A DNA stretch of 9,321 bases from an uncultured Ruminococcus sp. (lineage in GTDB: Bacteria > Bacillota > Clostridia > Oscillospirales > Acutalibacteraceae). The DNA lies in NCBI GenBank assembly GCA_902783815.1, contig CACZSM010000131.1, forward strand, positions 1 to 9,321. The letters run 5' to 3'. Position 1 is the stretch's first letter, and every line of letters starts with the position of its first letter. The translations under genes and the position numbers were made by a program. Shown here piece after piece: positions 8,501-9,321 of the stretch. The notes below the pieces were generated by a model. That model was not told the DNA's origin. It did not search any database and was given only the letters and a program-made list of their open reading frames with translations.

Positions 8501-8520
8501 ATACCTTTCAATTCGAGCAT
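5515..8520 (-). CDS. MacB-like ABC transporter, fused ATPase-permease with very large extracytoplasmic domain
   Basis: Type VII (MacB/LolCDE/FtsX-like) ABC protein of 1001 residues, expected to work as a homodimer in the cytoplasmic membrane. The ATPase domain is N-terminal (about 1-225): Walker A GPSGCGKT at 38-45, Q-loop Q90, signature MSGGQ at 142-146, Walker B IILADE at 162-167, ALD D-loop at 171-173 and switch H198. A Lys-rich linker (about 230-252) leads to TM1 (about 277-297). An extracytoplasmic region of about 560 residues follows, with a highly charged, probably helical stretch at 666-846. The C-terminus has three membrane segments (about 867-893, 924-945, 964-985) and the FtsX-type cytoplasmic loop QERTKEIGILRAIGASKK near 896-913. 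MacB itself is about 650 residues, so the outer domain is greatly enlarged. Such proteins usually couple ATP hydrolysis to extracytoplasmic movement rather than classic transmembrane transport. GGAAAGG precedes ATG by nine bases. Substrate unknown. Confidence 0.92.
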   Translation of the reverse strand: MLELKGITKVYPTGSESVHALKGIDLKFRKNEFVSILGPSGCGKTTMLNIVGGLDHYTDGDLIINGISTKQYKDRDWDAYRNYSIGFVFQSYNLIPHQTVLKNVELALTLSGVSKNERHRRAVEALERVGLGSQLKKKPGEMSGGQCQRVAIARAIVNDPDIILADEPTGALDTETSVQVMDILKDIAKDRLVIMVTHNPELAEKYSTRIVRMLDGVIVSDSAPLSDEEIQKETDADKKKHEAEKARKKKLPSMSFATSFGLSLNNLFTKKGRTVLTSFAGSIGIIGIALIYAVSQGTTMYIDSVQEQTLSSYPLSLEASHVDTSSLITNFMGKAESTQDHENDAVYQKAMVYDLINAMNSIEEDKNDLKAFKAYLEKERSDKNSKLHKAISGVKYSYNTNMAVYTKSVDGKIIISDAQNLLTELMSDYLGSDMQSLVALRDSMTMGTMDSMLTSGSKTWKELLPGDNGKSVNPVIEEQYDLLYGTWPNDYNEVVLFVDENNELSDLTLYALGLRPEKEIKDMLDAAFNMESVEYEAKSWSYEELCNMEFRTVLPSDCYAYDDNTDTYKDLRKSEAGMKYLYEKGISLKVCGVVKPNEDAVSTGANGHIGYTHKLTEYIIKSAEQSGAIRAQLDNPAKDIFTGLPFKETSDGNGTKNRADDFREYVSSMSKSEKADLFIKIKSEPTEDEIKKYSDEKTDSISRSDIEKSISKAMSSRMGMDESSIKKYIVAMGDEELKELYVQMIEEEFKIQYAMKAKEKYSSKSDSELAAELDKEIKDYDDEKCAELYSSVVDFSSSTYEDNLKKLGYVEIDNPDMISLYAASFADKDVIEEAIKEYNESVDDMQEIQYTDYVGLMMSSVTMIINAITYILIAFVAVSLIVSSIMIGVITLISVQERTKEIGILRAIGASKKNVSSMFNAETVIIGFTSGLLGVIITYLLCIPINIIVHSLTEINNLSAYLPPITAVILIIISVLLTLIAGIIPSGSAAKKDPVVALRTE

Positions 8521-8606
8521 ATAAACTAACCTTTCCTTTCCAGATACAAAAGCACATTGTTTCCATTATTACTACTATCAACTGTTAATCCATATGATGA
8601 TTAAGA

Positions 8607-8635
8607 ATTATAACACAAATGATACACTTTGTAAA
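8607..8635 (-). promoter_or_regulatory. Promoter of the ABC transporter / M42 operon
   Basis: Minus strand: TTTACA (8635-8630), 17-base spacer, TATAAT (8612-8607) with TGT immediately upstream (extended -10). Transcription would start near 8600, giving an untranslated leader of about 80 bases before the ATG at 8520. It is the only good minus-strand promoter I find before the six-gene run. Confidence 0.75.
8615..8632. promoter_or_regulatory. Candidate operator dyad in the ABC promoter spacer
   Basis: ACAAA (8615-8619) and TTTGT (8628-8632) form a perfect 5-bp inverted repeat with an 8-base centre. It lies between the -35 and -10 boxes of the minus-strand promoter and overlaps the -35 box. This position would suit a repressor or a MerR-like activator. 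No regulator gene is in the window; the arms are short and AT-rich, so chance is a real possibility. Confidence 0.3.
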
Positions 8636-8737
8636 TAGGTTATAATGCTCAGTAAAAAATATGGAGCTATACGAAAATCAGTACATCAGACAGCCTGCAG
8701 TCCTCATTTTTCCCCAGACAAGACATCAGAATGGTAT

Positions 8738-8765
8738 TTGACAAAATGTAAATATATAATACTAT
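8738..8765 (+). promoter_or_regulatory. Possible upstream plus-strand promoter
   Basis: TTGACA (8738-8743), a perfect -35 box, followed after 16 bases by TACTAT (8760-8765). A better -10 match, TATAAT at 8755-8760, is only 11 bases away and too close to be used. The -10 candidate overlaps a tandem 8-bp repeat. It could give a second, longer leader for the sugar transferase gene. Weak. Confidence 0.3.
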
Positions 8766-8776
8766 CATACTATCAT
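8761..8776. repeat. Tandem 8-bp direct repeat ACTATCAT x2
   Basis: Two perfect head-to-tail copies of ACTATCAT at 8761-8768 and 8769-8776, with a degenerate third copy (ACTATTAT) at 8796-8803. Spacing from the first copy to the third start is 35 bases. The arrangement upstream of the sugar transferase promoter could be a response-regulator site, but AT-rich sequence makes small repeats likely by chance. Confidence 0.5.
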
Positions 8777-8900
8777 ATCCGACATTCGCTGACATACTAT
8801 TATATATTGCGCAAAGTTGTCATTTTACTTCTTTAATTTTTGGTTTTATTATGCAAATGTATGAATTTTTACCAAATTGTAGTTTATCTGCGGATTGTGA

Positions 8901-8930
8901 TTGACTTTGTCATCTATATAATGTTATAAT
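8901..8930 (+). promoter_or_regulatory. Main promoter of the sugar transferase gene
   Basis: TTGACT (8901-8906), 18-base spacer, TATAAT (8925-8930) with TGT just upstream (extended -10). The region before it is extremely AT-rich, which would favour RNA polymerase binding. Transcription would start near 8937, leaving a leader of about 80 bases. Confidence 0.8.
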
Positions 8931-8960
8931 GTTACCAGAAAAGCAGAGTAGCTGTAGCAT

Positions 8961-8989
8961 ACTGTCCGTCCCGGATCTTTCAGGACAGT
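8961..8989 (+). ncRNA. Leader hairpin ahead of the sugar transferase gene
   Basis: ACTGTCC (8961-8967) and GGACAGT (8983-8989) form a perfect 7-bp stem with a 15-base loop, inside the predicted 5' leader. A mutually exclusive small stem, TCCG/CGGA (8965-8968 with 8972-8975), is possible. A run of six or more T residues starts at 8999, ten bases after the stem: too far for a standard intrinsic terminator. It is preceded by GTAGCTGTAGCAT (8948-8960), which resembles the ops element of NusG paralogues. Its role as attenuator, antitermination signal or RNA stabiliser is undecided. Confidence 0.5.
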
Positions 8990-9004
8990 CGTAACAAATT
9001 TTTT

Positions 9005-9010
9005 GAGGAG
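9005..9010 (+). promoter_or_regulatory. Ribosome binding site of the sugar transferase gene
   Basis: GAGGAG lies eight bases before ATG 9019 and five bases before an adjacent in-frame GTG at 9016. Either could start translation; ATG at optimal spacing is preferred. Confidence 0.8.
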
Positions 9011-9018
9011 TGTTTGTG

Positions 9019-9321
9019 ATGAACAGCAGTGTTTACCTTTCGGATGTAGGCTTTGGCAATACCTCTGAAAATGCAGAAGAAACCCGCAGTGCAGACGGTA
9101 TGATCGAATTCAGGAAAAAACCGTTATACGATGTTGTTAAGAGACTTTTTGATTTCTTTGCTTCCCTTGTCGCTCTTATTATACTTAGCCCCCTCTTTAT
9201 TATTGTTTCGATAGTCGTGGCTGTATCAGATGGTAAGGGAAAGCCTTTTTTTGTGCAGAAAAGATGCGGAAAAAACGGAAAAATTTTCAATGTGTATAAG
9301 TTCCGTACAATGTGCGTTGAC
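9019..9321 (+). CDS. Bacterial sugar transferase (monotopic phosphoglycosyl transferase), N-terminal part, runs off right edge
   Basis: Family of polyprenol-phosphate hexose-1-phosphate transferases that load the first sugar onto undecaprenyl phosphate, starting capsule, exopolysaccharide or glycoprotein glycan synthesis at the inner face of the membrane. Of a usual 200 or more residues, 101 are present. After a hydrophilic N-terminus of about 35 residues comes the hallmark KRLFDFFASL at 41-50, the re-entrant membrane helix to about 69 with the Ser-Pro break (S57-P58), then PFFVQKRCGKNGKIF at 76-90 and YKFRTM at 93-98. The catalytic Asp-Glu pair would follow just beyond the edge. There is no multi-pass N-terminal domain, so this is the short form rather than the WcaJ/WbaP type. 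It is transcribed away from the ABC operon, probably near the start of a surface polysaccharide cluster. The sugar donor cannot be told. Confidence 0.9.
   Translation, partial: MNSSVYLSDVGFGNTSENAEETRSADGMIEFRKKPLYDVVKRLFDFFASLVALIILSPLFIIVSIVVAVSDGKGKPFFVQKRCGKNGKIFNVYKFRTMCVD

Larger units (their letters stand above)
8521..9018. other. Divergent AT-rich intergenic region between ABC operon and sugar transferase gene
   Basis: About 500 bases without a credible gene. It holds the minus-strand promoter of the ABC operon with an overlapping dyad, an 8-bp tandem repeat, a possible upstream plus-strand promoter, a perfect 8-bp palindrome TTGCGCAA at 8807-8814, a strongly AT-rich tract at about 8830-8900 that may act as an UP element, the main plus-strand promoter, and a hairpin-bearing leader. 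Short open frames inside it lack ribosome binding sites. I see no tRNA and no known riboswitch core. Confidence 0.6.

Noticed and set aside
8738..8760. TTGACA with TATAAT at 8755-8760 as a promoter pair
   Set aside because: Spacer is only 11 bases, incompatible with sigma-A use; a TACTAT at 16 bases is the alternative and was scored low.
8645..8836. 63-residue plus-strand open frame in the divergent region
   Set aside because: No ribosome binding site, low-complexity Tyr/Ile/Leu-rich end, and it overlaps the candidate promoter and repeats; composition fits translated AT-rich non-coding DNA.
8961..9004. Hairpin plus T-run as a standard intrinsic terminator
   Set aside because: The T-run begins ten bases after a 7-bp stem with a 15-base loop, which is too distant and weak for a classical terminator; kept as a leader hairpin of unknown role.
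9033..9290. 85-residue minus-strand open frame
   Set aside because: Antisense to the sugar transferase coding sequence, which has clear family motifs, a ribosome binding site and a promoter.
1..9321. CRISPR array, tRNA, rRNA, insertion sequence or prophage remnants
   Set aside because: No periodic repeats with spacers, no cloverleaf arms, no transposase or integrase motifs on either strand; nearly all sequence outside 8521-9018 and 45-159 is coding.

Overview
This window looks like chromosomal DNA from a Gram-positive, Ruminococcus-like member of the Clostridia. The grounds are: strong purine-rich ribosome binding sites; promoters close to the sigma-A consensus with 17-18 base spacers and TGn extensions; a Firmicutes-type L33 with N-terminal Cys-x-x-Cys; a PF06838 'methionine gamma-lyase / aluminium resistance' family enzyme; and a very large MacB-like ABC transporter of a kind common in Clostridia. 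The genus is inference. I see no insertion sequence, phage gene, CRISPR array, tRNA or rRNA.

Layout. Six genes lie head to tail on the minus strand and read from right to left: an ABC transporter with fused ATPase and permease (start 8520), two paralogous M42 metallo-aminopeptidases (5484 and 4478), a GNAT acetyltransferase (3457), a PLP-dependent lyase-family enzyme (2634) and an RlmI-type rRNA methyltransferase (1386, ending at 160). Intergenic gaps are 30, -8, -17, 79 and 12 bases. I see no internal terminator, so one operon from a promoter at 8607-8635 is the simplest reading. Beyond the last stop codon, a textbook promoter (127-155) drives rpmG, whose first 14 codons end the window at its left edge. 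That gene probably begins a ribosomal/secE-nusG type cluster outside the window.

On the right, a roughly 500-base AT-rich divergent intergenic region (8521-9018) separates the ABC operon from a plus-strand gene. That gene is the N-terminal 101 residues of a membrane-bound sugar-phosphate transferase (polyprenol-phosphate glycosyl-1-phosphate transferase), probably near the start of a surface polysaccharide locus. Its promoter has an extended -10 and is followed by a leader of about 80 bases containing a 7-bp hairpin.

How the genes may work together. The ABC transporter, the two peptidases and the GNAT are the plausible functional unit: envelope export or sensing of a peptide-like substrate combined with cytoplasmic peptide trimming. 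This is inferred from gene order and overlapping stop/start codons only. The lyase-family enzyme and the rRNA methyltransferase look like housekeeping genes sharing the transcript. No clearly new system is proven here. The best leads are the tandem overlapping M42 pair, the very large extracytoplasmic domain of the transporter, and the structured leaders of rpmG and the sugar transferase gene.
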